From assembly GCF_025403375.1 (NCBI RefSeq), contig NZ_JAMPTM010000020.1:1-48743 (forward strand): 48,743 nt of DNA, read 5' to 3'. Positions 36,780-46,985 of the stretch are shown piece by piece. The notes below the pieces were generated by a model, which worked only from the letters and a program-made list of their open reading frames with translations, was not told the DNA's origin and searched no databases. Within the stretch, counting starts at the first letter, position 1. Every line of letters starts with the position of its first letter. The DNA is from Frankia gtarii. GTDB lineage: Bacteria; Actinomycetota; Actinomycetes; Frankiales; Frankiaceae. The position numbers and the translations under genes were made by a program.

Positions 36780-38788
36780 ATGATGATCGGACGTTCAGTA
36801 GGCCGGGTAGTCATCTCCAATGTGACCCCGGTCGTGTCGTGCGGGCAGTGGCCTGCGCGCGCGGTCGTGGGCGAAAATCTCACTGTCGGTGCGACCGTGT
36901 TCCGCGAGGGTCACGATCTCATCGGGGCGAACGTCGTGCTGTCGGGTCCCGACGGCCAGGGCACGCCGTTCATCCGCATGCATTCCGCGGGTGTCGGGAC
37001 CGACCGGCTCGAGGCGGAGATCACTGCCGGCGACGAGGGCCTGTGGGGGTACCGCGTCGAGGCGTGGTCGGATCCGGTCGCCACCTGGCGGCACGGCATC
37101 GAGCTCAAGGTCGGGGCGGGGCAGAGCGTCGACGAGCTCGCGGTCGACCTCGAGGACGGCGCGCGCCTGCTGCTGCGGGCGCTGCCGGGCGTGCCGGAGG
37201 GGCGCCGCGCCGAGCTCGCCCGGGCGGTGGCGGCGCTGCGAGACGACACCCGCGACGATCCCCACGAACGGATCGCCGCGACCCTCGACCCTCGGCTGAC
37301 GAGCCTGCTGGACGCCTTCCCGCTGCGCGAGCTGGTCACCCGCTCGTCCTTGTACCGGATCTGGGTCGACCGACCCCGGGCGCTGTACGGGAGCTGGTAC
37401 GAGATGTTCCCGCGCTCGGAGGGGGCGACCCTCGACCCGCCGCGCTCGGGGACCTTCCTCACCGCCACCGCGCGCCTGCCGGCTATCGCCGCGATGGGCT
37501 TCGACGTGGTGTATCTGCCGCCGATCCACCCGGTCGGTGAGATCAACCGCAAGGGTCCGAACAACACCCTCGTTCCCGGCCCGGACGATCCCGGCTCGCC
37601 CTGGGCGATCGGCAGCGAGCACGGCGGCCACGACGCCGTGCACCCGGACCTGGGGACGATCGAGGACTTCGACCTGTTCGTGGCGCGGGCCCGCTCCCTG
37701 GGCATGGAGATCGCCCTGGATCTCGCCCTGCAGTGCGCGCCGGACCATCCGTGGGCGAAGCACCACCCGGAGTGGTTCGTCGTGCGCAGCGACGGCTCGA
37801 TCGCATACGCGGAGAATCCGCCGAAGAAGTACCAGGACATCTACCCGCTGAACTTCGACACCGACCCGACCGGGCTGTACCAGGAGATCCTGCGGGTCGT
37901 CCGGCACTGGACCGCGCACGGAGTGCGAATTTTCCGGGTGGACAACCCGCACACCAAGCCGGTCGAGTTCTGGGAGTGGCTCATCGGCCAGGTGAAGGCC
38001 ACCGAGCCGGATGTGCTGTTCCTCGCCGAGGCGTTCACCCGGCCGGCGATGATGCACACCCTCGCCAAGATCGGTTTCACCCAGTCCTACACGTACTTCA
38101 CCTGGCGCAACCAGAAATGGGAGCTTGAGGAGTACGCCCAGGAGCTGATCGAAGCCGCCCACTACATGCGGCCGAACTTCTTCGTGAACACCCCGGACAT
38201 CCTGCCGGGCTACCTGCAGGAGGGCGGGCCCGCAGCGTTCCGGATCCGGGCAGCGCTCGCGGCCACGATGTCGCCGACCTGGGGTGTGTATGCCGGATAC
38301 GAGCTGTATGAGAACGCCCCGGTCCGGCCGGGCGGCGAGGATTACCTCGACTCGGAGAAGTACCAGTACCGGCCGCGAGACTGGGCGGCGGCCGAGCGCG
38401 AGGGCCGCTCGCTCGCGCCCTACCTGACCCGGCTCAACCAGATCCGCCGAGCCCACCCGGCGCTGCACTGGCTGCGCAACCTGCACCTGCACCACGCCGA
38501 CGGCGACGAGTTCATCGTCTACTCCAAGCGGCTGGCCGAGGTGGACGGCCCGGGCGGACCAGGCGGTCCGGCCGACACCGTGCTCGTCATCGTCAACCTC
38601 GACCCGCACGAAGCGCGGGAGACCACAGTGCGCCTCGACATGCCCGCCCTGGGCCTCGGCTGGGACGACTCCTTCGACGTGACCGACGAGATCACCGGCG
38701 AGACCTATCAGTGGAGCCGGGACAACTACGTCCGGCTCGATCCGTCGGTCGAGCCCGCGCACATCCTCACCGTGCGGGCCCGGTCGTG

Positions 38789-38789
<1 letters not shown>
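36780..38789 (+). CDS. glgE: Alpha-1,4-glucan:maltose-1-phosphate maltosyltransferase
   Basis: The 669-residue GH13_3 protein transfers maltosyl units from alpha-maltose-1-phosphate to the non-reducing ends of growing alpha-1,4-glucan. The N-terminus ([20 protein letters not shown]) is the family beta domain. Catalytic residues are visible: nucleophile Asp388 in RVDNPHTKP, acid/base Glu417 in FLAEAF, and Asp473 in NTPDIL. GlgE also has the [12 protein letters not shown] and YPLNFDTDP motifs. The frame is open from GTG at 36756, but ATG at 36780 with AAGG five bases upstream fits family starts better. It begins the glgE-treS-mak-glgB operon and its stop overlaps treS by one base. Confidence 0.97.
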
Positions 38790-40513
<1,724 letters not shown>

Positions 40514-40754
40514 CCCCCTGAGGCCGTCGGGGGGAGAGTAGGACGCAGGACCCGACCTTGGTGACGATGACCTTGGTGACGATGGCCGGGTCAGGTGAGA
40601 CCAGGGGCGGCCGGCGGACCGCGGGACGGGGTCGGCGGGAACACCGAGGTCGCCGCGGAGGTACGCGCAACACGGCCGACGAAAGGTAACTTTCGGGATA
40701 TTCGACGTTAGGTGCACACGATGATCGTCGAGCACAGGCATCGGGAGGTCGAGG

Positions 40755-42125
40755 ATGGGTGACCACCACGCCGAGCTGACCGGCCTGCTGACCGACTGGC
40801 TTCCTCGACAGCGCTGGTTCGCCGGCAAGGGCCGCGGCGTCGGGCGGATCCGGATCCGCCGGGACATCTCCGTCTTCGAGCCGCTGCGGCTGCTCGTCGT
40901 GGACGTCGACTACGACCACGGGCCGCCGGACCACTACCAGGTGCCCATGGTGATCCGGGCCGACGCCCCCTTCGGCCACGAGGGTTTCCTGATCGGCGAG
41001 TGCGGCGGCGGGCTGGTGTACGACGGGCTGCACGACCCCGACGGCAGCTCCGCCCTGCTGCAGTTCCTCGGCCGCTCCGCCCGCCGGGACGACCTCGTCG
41101 CCGAGTCGACGCGGGTGCTGGACGACCTGCCCGCGCACGCCGTCGGCGTGGAACAGTCCAACACCTCGATCATCTACGGGGACGCCTACATCCTCAAGGT
41201 GTTCCGCCGGCTCTGGCCGGGCCTCAACCCGGACCTGGAGGTCACCCGGGCCCTCGCCGAATCCGGCAGCACGCACGTCGCCGCCCCGGTCGCGTGGTTC
41301 TCCGGGGAACTCGAGGGGCAGCCGACCACGTTCGGTTTCCTCCAGGAGTACCTGCGCAGCGGAACCGAGGGCTGGCGGCTGGCACTGGCCAGCGTGCGCG
41401 ACCTCTACGCCGAGGCCGACCTGCATGCCGACGAGGTCGGCGGGGACTTCTCCGCGGAGGCCGAGCGGCTCGGCGCGGCCACCGCCGAGGTGCACGCGGA
41501 CCTCGCCCGGGCACTGCCGACACGCCAGCCCACCGCGGACGCGCTGCGCGCCCTGGTGACCTACCTGCACGGCCGCCTCGACGCCGCCGTCGAGGCGATC
41601 GCCGAGCTGCGTCCCTTCGAGGCCGCCGTGCGCAAGTGCTACGACGAGCTGACCGGCGCGGCACCGTCGGTCGTCCATCCCCGGCCGTTTCAGCGACTGC
41701 ACGGCGACCTGCATCTCGGCCAGGTCCTTCGGGTCGACTCGGGCTGGGTGCTGTTCGACTTCGAGGGCGAGCCGGCCCGCCCGGTCATCGAGCGAGTGGG
41801 GTTGGAGTCACCGCTGCGCGACGTCGCCGGAATGCTGCGCTCGTTCGATTACGCTGCCCGTTCCATGCTGCTGGAGCGGGGCGACGAACCCGCGCTGGTC
41901 TACCGGGCCCAGGAGTGGGCCGACCGCAACCGTGAGGCCTTCTGCCGGGGGTACGGCGCCGTGGCCGGTCGCGACCCGCAGGAGGACGCGGCGATGCTGC
42001 GCGCGTTCGAGCTCGACAAGGCCGTCTACGAGGTGCTGTACGAGGTGCGTCACCGGCCGGGGTGGATCGGCATCCCGATGGCCTCGGTGGAGCGGCTCAC
42101 CCAGACCCACCCGCCGGCCGAATGA
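40755..42125 (+). CDS. mak: Maltokinase
   Basis: The 456-residue protein has an aminoglycoside-phosphotransferase-like fold with the N-terminal cap of Mak/Pep2 proteins ([19 protein letters not shown]). Catalytic motifs are [12 protein letters not shown], the kinase HGD loop, and FDFEGEP for magnesium binding. It phosphorylates maltose at C1 with ATP to give maltose-1-phosphate, the GlgE donor. ATG at 40755 has GGGAGG 6 bases upstream. The 241-base gap after treS (40514-40754) carries a 15-base direct repeat (CCTTGGTGACGATGA) but no gene and no strong terminator, so the operon may continue. Confidence 0.95.
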   Translation: MGDHHAELTGLLTDWLPRQRWFAGKGRGVGRIRIRRDISVFEPLRLLVVDVDYDHGPPDHYQVPMVIRADAPFGHEGFLIGECGGGLVYDGLHDPDGSSALLQFLGRSARRDDLVAESTRVLDDLPAHAVGVEQSNTSIIYGDAYILKVFRRLWPGLNPDLEVTRALAESGSTHVAAPVAWFSGELEGQPTTFGFLQEYLRSGTEGWRLALASVRDLYAEADLHADEVGGDFSAEAERLGAATAEVHADLARALPTRQPTADALRALVTYLHGRLDAAVEAIAELRPFEAAVRKCYDELTGAAPSVVHPRPFQRLHGDLHLGQVLRVDSGWVLFDFEGEPARPVIERVGLESPLRDVAGMLRSFDYAARSMLLERGDEPALVYRAQEWADRNREAFCRGYGAVAGRDPQEDAAMLRAFELDKAVYEVLYEVRHRPGWIGIPMASVERLTQTHPPAE

Positions 42126-42211
42126 GCGGGCGCGGGGCGGATCGACCCGCCGCCGACACCGGTCAGCCAGACCATCAGCCCCATCGCGAAGAGAGAGGCA
42201 GGGGTGTCCCA

Positions 42212-44776
42212 GTGAACAACGGCGACGTCAACAACGGCACGGCGCGGACGGGACACCGCGGCGCCGGGCAGATCACCGGCCGGCCCGACCTCGATCCGCC
42301 GAGCGCGCCGGTCCGCGGCCGATCGGGCCGCGTGGCTCTGGCCGACTGGGAGCCGGGACGCCTTCGCGACCTCGACGGCGCGGACACCGCCGCACCGACG
42401 GCGACGGGCGACCAGCCGACCCCGGTCGGCCCCGACGCGGCCCCGACCACCGATTCCGCAGCCGCCGGCCTCGGCAGCCCCGTCGGCGCCACCGCGCAGG
42501 CGCCGGCCGCGTCGATCGGCCTGGCCCGGGAGGACCTGGAACGGCTCGTCAACGGCACCCACCACGACCCGCACGCGCTGCTCGGGGCGCACCCGGCCGG
42601 GGACACGACCGTCGTGCGGGTGCTGCGTCCCGACGCGAGCGCCGTCACCGTGCTCGTCGGCGAGGACCGCCACCCGGCGACCCGGCTGCACAGCGGCGGG
42701 GTGTTCGCCGCGGCGCTGCCTGGGATCCTGCCCGACTACCGCGTCGAGGTGGCCTACCCGCACGACTCACACGTCGTCGACGACCCCTACCGCCACCTGC
42801 CGACTCTCGGCGAAGTGGACCTGCACCTGATCAGCGAGGGTCGGCACGAGGAGCTCTGGAAGGTGCTCGGAGCGCACCTGCGCGAGCTGACGACCCCGGG
42901 CGGTGCGACCGTCACCGGGGTGGGCTTCGCCGTGTGGGCGCCGTCGGCACGAGGGGTGCGCCTGGTCGGCGACTTCGACTTCTGGGACGGCCGGGCGTTC
43001 CCGATGCGCTCGCTGGGCCACAGCGGCATCTGGGAGCTGTTCGTGCCCGGCGCCGGCGTCGGGCTGCGGTACAAGTACGAGATCCTCGGCTTCGACGGGG
43101 TGTGGCGGCAGAAGGCCGACCCGATGGCGTTCCGCACCGAGGTCCCGCCCGCCACCGCGAGTGTCGTCACCCACTCGGACTACACGTGGGACGACCAGGA
43201 CTGGCTCGCCCGGCGCGCCCGCACGGCCTGGCACGCCGAGCCGATCAGCGTCTACGAGGTCCACCTGGGCTCGTGGCGGCGTGGGCTGTCCTACCGTGAG
43301 CTCGCCGACCAGCTCACCGCCTACGTCCTGGACAACGGCTTCACGCACGTGGAGATGCTGCCCGTCGCGGAGCACCCGTTCGGCGGCTCCTGGGGCTACC
43401 AGGTGTCGGCGTACTACGCGCCGACAGCGCGCTTCGGCAGCCCGGACGAGTTCCGCCACCTCGTCGACACGCTGCACCACGCCGGCATCGGCGTGATCGT
43501 CGACTGGGTGCCGGCGCACTTCCCCCGGGACTCCTGGGCGCTGGGCCGCTTCGACGGCACCCCGCTGTACGAGCACCCCGATCCGCGCCGAGGCGAGCAG
43601 CCCGACTGGGGGACCTACGTCTTCGACGTCGGCCGCAACGAGGTGCGCAACTTCCTCGTCGCCAACGCGGTGTACTGGTTCGAGGAGTTCCACATCGACG
43701 GCCTGCGGGTCGACGCCGTGGCCTCGATGCTCTACCTCGACTACTCCCGCCCCGACGGCGGCTGGGTGCCGAACGTGCACGGTGGCCGGGAGAACCTCGA
43801 GGCGGTGGCGTTCCTTCAGGAGACCAACGCGACGGTCTACCGGCGCTTCCCGGGCGTCATGATGATCGCCGAGGAGTCGACGTCCTGGCCCGGCGTCACC
43901 CGCCCCACCCATCTCGGCGGGCTCGGGTTCGGGTTCAAATGGAACATGGGCTGGATGCACGACACGCTGGACTACAACTCCCGCCAGCCGGTGCACCGCA
44001 GCTACCACCACCACCAGATGACGTTCTCGATGGTCTACGCCTACTCGGAGAACTTCGTCCTGCCGTTCAGCCACGACGAGGTCGTCCACGGCAAGGGTTC
44101 ACTACTGCGCAAGATGCCGGGCTCCCGGTGGGAGCAGCTGGCGAACCTGCGCGCGCTCTACGCCTACATGTGGGCGCATCCCGGCAAGAAGCTGCTGTTC
44201 ATGGGCTGCGAGTTCGGCCAGGACAACGAGTGGAACGAGGCCGCCTCGCTCGACTGGCCGCTGCTGAGCGACGCGGCGCACCGGGGCGTGGCCAACCTGC
44301 TGGCGGACCTCAACGAGCTGTACCGATCCACCCCGGCCCTCTACCGCCGGGACAGCGATCCGACCGGCTTCTCCTGGATCGACGCCAACGACACCGCCAA
44401 CAACGTGTTCTCGTTCCTACGCTGGTCGGACGGAGCCTCCGCCGCCGGCCGCCCGGCCGGAGCCGAGCCGGCCGGAGCCGGCATGGCGGATGGGCCGGCG
44501 GTCGGCAACGGCCCGGCGGGCGCGGAGGTGACGGACGGCGGGGTACTGGCCTGCGTCACGAACTTCGCCGGAGTCGGCCACCATGGCTACCGCCTCGGTC
44601 TGCCCTTCCCCGGCCGCTGGCGGGAGGTGCTCAACTCCGACGGGCAGCGCTACGGCGGCGGCAACGTCGGCAACTTCGGCGCCGTGCAGGCCGTCGAGGA
44701 ACCCCACCACGGCCTGCCCGCCTCCGCGACCCTGACGCTGCCGCCGCTCGCGTCGGTCTGGCTGGTGCCCGAATAG
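42212..44776 (+). CDS. glgB: 1,4-alpha-glucan branching enzyme
   Basis: The 854-residue GH13_9 protein cuts alpha-1,4 chains and reattaches them as alpha-1,6 branches. It has an N-terminal disordered tail (about 1-105, Ala/Gly/Thr-rich), the N1 domain ([11 protein letters not shown]), the CBM48 domain and the barrel with Asp501 in LRVDAVAS, Glu554 in IAEEST and Asp622 in [12 protein letters not shown]. An Ala/Gly-rich insertion of about 40 residues (about 735-775) splits the C-terminal beta domain. GTG at 42212 is preceded by GAGAGGCAGGGG; the longer frame to 42062 overlaps mak and is not favoured. It closes the glgE operon, ending at the hairpin at 44785-44818. Confidence 0.95.
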   Translation: MNNGDVNNGTARTGHRGAGQITGRPDLDPPSAPVRGRSGRVALADWEPGRLRDLDGADTAAPTATGDQPTPVGPDAAPTTDSAAAGLGSPVGATAQAPAASIGLAREDLERLVNGTHHDPHALLGAHPAGDTTVVRVLRPDASAVTVLVGEDRHPATRLHSGGVFAAALPGILPDYRVEVAYPHDSHVVDDPYRHLPTLGEVDLHLISEGRHEELWKVLGAHLRELTTPGGATVTGVGFAVWAPSARGVRLVGDFDFWDGRAFPMRSLGHSGIWELFVPGAGVGLRYKYEILGFDGVWRQKADPMAFRTEVPPATASVVTHSDYTWDDQDWLARRARTAWHAEPISVYEVHLGSWRRGLSYRELADQLTAYVLDNGFTHVEMLPVAEHPFGGSWGYQVSAYYAPTARFGSPDEFRHLVDTLHHAGIGVIVDWVPAHFPRDSWALGRFDGTPLYEHPDPRRGEQPDWGTYVFDVGRNEVRNFLVANAVYWFEEFHIDGLRVDAVASMLYLDYSRPDGGWVPNVHGGRENLEAVAFLQETNATVYRRFPGVMMIAEESTSWPGVTRPTHLGGLGFGFKWNMGWMHDTLDYNSRQPVHRSYHHHQMTFSMVYAYSENFVLPFSHDEVVHGKGSLLRKMPGSRWEQLANLRALYAYMWAHPGKKLLFMGCEFGQDNEWNEAASLDWPLLSDAAHRGVANLLADLNELYRSTPALYRRDSDPTGFSWIDANDTANNVFSFLRWSDGASAAGRPAGAEPAGAGMADGPAVGNGPAGAEVTDGGVLACVTNFAGVGHHGYRLGLPFPGRWREVLNSDGQRYGGGNVGNFGAVQAVEEPHHGLPASATLTLPPLASVWLVPE

Positions 44777-44784
44777 GGGCCGAA

Positions 44785-44818
44785 CACCCGGCTGGTAGCC
44801 ATGGGCGCCAGCCGGGTG
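44785..44818 (+). terminator. Terminator of the glgE-treS-mak-glgB operon
   Basis: CACCCGGCTGG (44785-44795) and CCAGCCGGGTG (44808-44818) form a perfect 11-bp stem with a 12-base loop, nine bases after the glgB stop. There is no T-tract. Confidence 0.75.
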
Positions 44819-45284
44819 CCCACGGCCCAGCCTCCGGTTGCGGCGCCGGATTCCATTCGGTGATCAGCGGGCAGGCCGGCGCCGGTCCGGAACATTCGTA
44901 GCTGTGTTGCAGGCGTAAGTTGATCTCGGCCAGCCCCCTGACCGCCCGCGGACACTCTGCGGCCTCGATCCCAGTTTTGACCAGATTCGCGATCGGCCGG
45001 CCGGTCCGGCCCATGGCGCCGCCCAGGTCCCGCCCGGTCCGGCCATGACGGCCGGATGCTGCTCGCCGACGGGTTCCGCCATCAAGGAAACCCCACATCC
45101 GATGGGACGGGGGCATTCCTGGAAAGATTCGGTCGCGGACGACAGGAACTCGACCGAGCCGGCGGGCGGCAGTGTCCGCTCGGGCGGACGAACAACCGAA
45201 GCTCAGCGCATCAGAACCGGGTGCGGCCGGGCTCGGCGGCGAGCGCCGATGCCCTGGCCGGCGATGGCTGTGGGGGGCTCGACG
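44819..45284. other. Gene-free region between glgB and the thioredoxin gene
   Basis: The two flanking genes converge. Open frames here, including the start of a long plus-strand frame from 45056, are shadows of the minus-strand thioredoxin-like gene or lack family likeness. Nothing else was recognised apart from the hairpins at each end. Confidence 0.4.
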
Positions 45285-45339
45285 GCACCGAGGGGCTGGA
45301 CGCGGTCATGTGCTGTGACCACATCCAGCCCCTCGGTGC
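45285..45339 (-). terminator. Very strong hairpin after the thioredoxin-like gene
   Basis: GCACCGAGGGGCTGGA (45285-45300) pairs perfectly with TCCAGCCCCTCGGTGC (45324-45339). Inside, after a 3x3 internal loop, GGTCA (45304-45308) pairs with TGACC (45316-45320). The structure starts 19 bases past the thioredoxin-like stop. It is the longest perfect stem seen in the window and has no T-tract. Confidence 0.75.
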
Positions 45340-45358
45340 TCGCCGGAAGGAACCGACG

Positions 45359-46360
45359 TCAGAACAGGGCTGCGGCCAGGGAGCGACGGGCGGGGGCGAC
45401 GGCGGGCTCGGCGTCGCCGAGCGCCTGGAACAAGTCGACGAGGTGGGCGCGCGCCTGCTCCCGCTGCGGACCGGACGTGCGCCGCACGACCGTGACAAGG
45501 CCAGCGAGCGCGCCGGCGACGTCGCCCTGCGCGATACCCAGGTCCGCTGCGGCGATCGCGGCGTCGACGTCGTCGGGATCGGCCGCGAGCCGCCTGCGGA
45601 TGTCCGCCGGGTCGTGATCGCGCACCCGGCGCAGCAGCTCGGCGCGGGCGAGGCCGGTGAGCGCCTCCGCGTCCCCCGGCGCCTCGGCAAGGCGGGCCCG
45701 GTAGGACTCGACCGCCGTGTCGATGTCGCCGCGGGCCAGCGCATCCTCCGCCGCCGCCAGGTACGGGTCCCGCGCCGGATCCCCGGCCGCCGCACCGGGC
45801 ACCCCGCCCGTCGCCTCGTCGACGAGGGAGAGCAGCTGGTCGAGCCAGTTGCGCACCTCGCGCTCGGGCACGGCGCCGGTGAACTCACCGATGATGCGCC
45901 CACCGACGACGGCCTTCACCGCCGGGATGCCCTGCACCCCCGCCGCCTGGGCGAGCCCCGGGTTGGCGTCGACGTCGATCTTGGCGAGAACCCAGCGACC
46001 GCCGTCGGCCACGGCCAGCTTCTCCAGCACCGGGCTGAGCTGCTTGCAGGGACCGCACCAGGACGCCCAGAAGTCGAGCACGACCGGCACCTGCATCGAG
46101 CGGCTGACGACGTCGCTCGCGAAGCTCTCCTCGGTGACGTCGATGACCACGGGGCCGGCGGGCGCGCCGTCGGTGCCGGCGGCGGTGCCTGTCGCGGCGG
46201 GGCCGGCGTTCGCGGGCGGAGGCGGGGTGGCCGGCTTCGGGTCCAGCGGGACGGCGCCGGCGAGGCGCAGACCGCCGAGGCTGTCGGGCATGCGCCCGGG
46301 TCGTCCCGGGCCTCCCGCACCCCGCGGCGATCCGGATGGGACTGGTGGCCTACGTTGCAT
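45359..46360 (-). CDS. Thioredoxin-fold protein with TPR tail (CnoX/YbbN-like)
   Basis: The 333-residue protein has a Pro/Ala-rich N-terminus (1-70), a thioredoxin domain with WCGPC (Cys102 and Cys105), KIDVDANPGLAQAAGVQGIP and GAVPEREVRNWLDQLL, then a C-terminal helical region of TPR-like repeats (about 205-333). This layout is that of CnoX/YbbN, a chaperedoxin that protects proteins from oxidative damage and hands them to DnaK or GroEL. Here the CXXC pair is intact, unlike E. coli YbbN (SXXC). The ATG at 46360 has GGAGG almost touching it, so the start is not secure; ATG at 46291 is an alternative. It is followed by a strong terminator hairpin. Confidence 0.85.
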   Translation of the reverse strand: MQRRPPVPSGSPRGAGGPGRPGRMPDSLGGLRLAGAVPLDPKPATPPPPANAGPAATGTAAGTDGAPAGPVVIDVTEESFASDVVSRSMQVPVVLDFWASWCGPCKQLSPVLEKLAVADGGRWVLAKIDVDANPGLAQAAGVQGIPAVKAVVGGRIIGEFTGAVPEREVRNWLDQLLSLVDEATGGVPGAAAGDPARDPYLAAAEDALARGDIDTAVESYRARLAEAPGDAEALTGLARAELLRRVRDHDPADIRRRLAADPDDVDAAIAAADLGIAQGDVAGALAGLVTVVRRTSGPQREQARAHLVDLFQALGDAEPAVAPARRSLAAALF

Positions 46361-46452
46361 GCCTCCATCGTGACATCCGGGCGGGGCTGACGGCCCTGCC
46401 GGTGGAGGACTTTTCGGGGCCCGTTGTCCGCCGCGGCGTCCGGCGGCCTGGA

Positions 46453-46758
46453 TCAACCGGCCTCGTCCCCGGCGAGCAGTCGGTCGATGCTCGCCACCTT
46501 GCCGTGCAGGGCATCGCTGACGCCGGGACGCAGGTCCGCCTTGAGCACGAGGCTGACCCGGCCGGCACGGCCGCCGACGGCCTCGGTGGCCCGGCGCACG
46601 ACGTCCATCACCTCGTCCCACTCGCCCTCGATCGTGGTGAACATGGCGTTGGTCTCGTGCGGCAGGCCACTGGCGCGCACGATGCGGACCGCCTCGGCGA
46701 CCAGCTCGGCGACACCCTCGCCGGTTCCGATGGGCGTGACACTGAAGGCAACCAGCAT
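46453..46758 (-). CDS. MTH1187/YkoF-family thiamine-binding protein
   Basis: The 101-residue protein matches the MTH1187 family in length and motif order: [67 protein letters not shown]. The fold is a ferredoxin-like oligomer that binds thiamine or a pyrimidine part. The ATG at 46758 has only a weak AGG upstream. It precedes the thioredoxin-like gene by 92 bases on the same strand. No thiamine biosynthesis gene is nearby. Confidence 0.85.
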   Translation of the reverse strand: MLVAFSVTPIGTGEGVAELVAEAVRIVRASGLPHETNAMFTTIEGEWDEVMDVVRRATEAVGGRAGRVSLVLKADLRPGVSDALHGKVASIDRLLAGDEAG

Positions 46759-46854
46759 GCGATCAGACCTACCACGCCGGTGCCCCCGCGGCCATCCCTC
46801 CGACGCAGCGCCACGCGCCTGCTACGTTGACAAAACGGATGGGTCGGTAAGCTA

Positions 46855-46866
46855 GTGACTTGTCAC
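46855..46866. promoter_or_regulatory. Inverted repeat ahead of the histidine kinase
   Basis: GTGAC (46855-46859), TT, GTCAC (46862-46866). It lies between the MTH1187-family gene and the kinase in a 227-base divergent region. TTGACA at 46827-46832 is a plausible -35 for the kinase, but no clean -10 is seen at 16-18 bases. Confidence 0.35.
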
Positions 46867-46985
46867 GAAAAGTTGCGCGATCGACCCCCGCTTGGGCGAT
46901 TACGCAAACCCGGGACAACGGTCCCTGACGGCACGCCCTACCATTGCCCGCCGTGGGGTGGAAGAAAACGGATGACGAGGCGTAG

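Noticed and set aside
36795-38762. 655-codon minus-strand frame opposite glgE
   Set aside because: The plus strand encodes GlgE with all catalytic motifs; the minus frame matches nothing known.
45056-46390. 444-codon plus-strand frame
   Set aside because: Shadow of the thioredoxin-like gene, whose WCGPC and TPR content is unmistakable on the minus strand.
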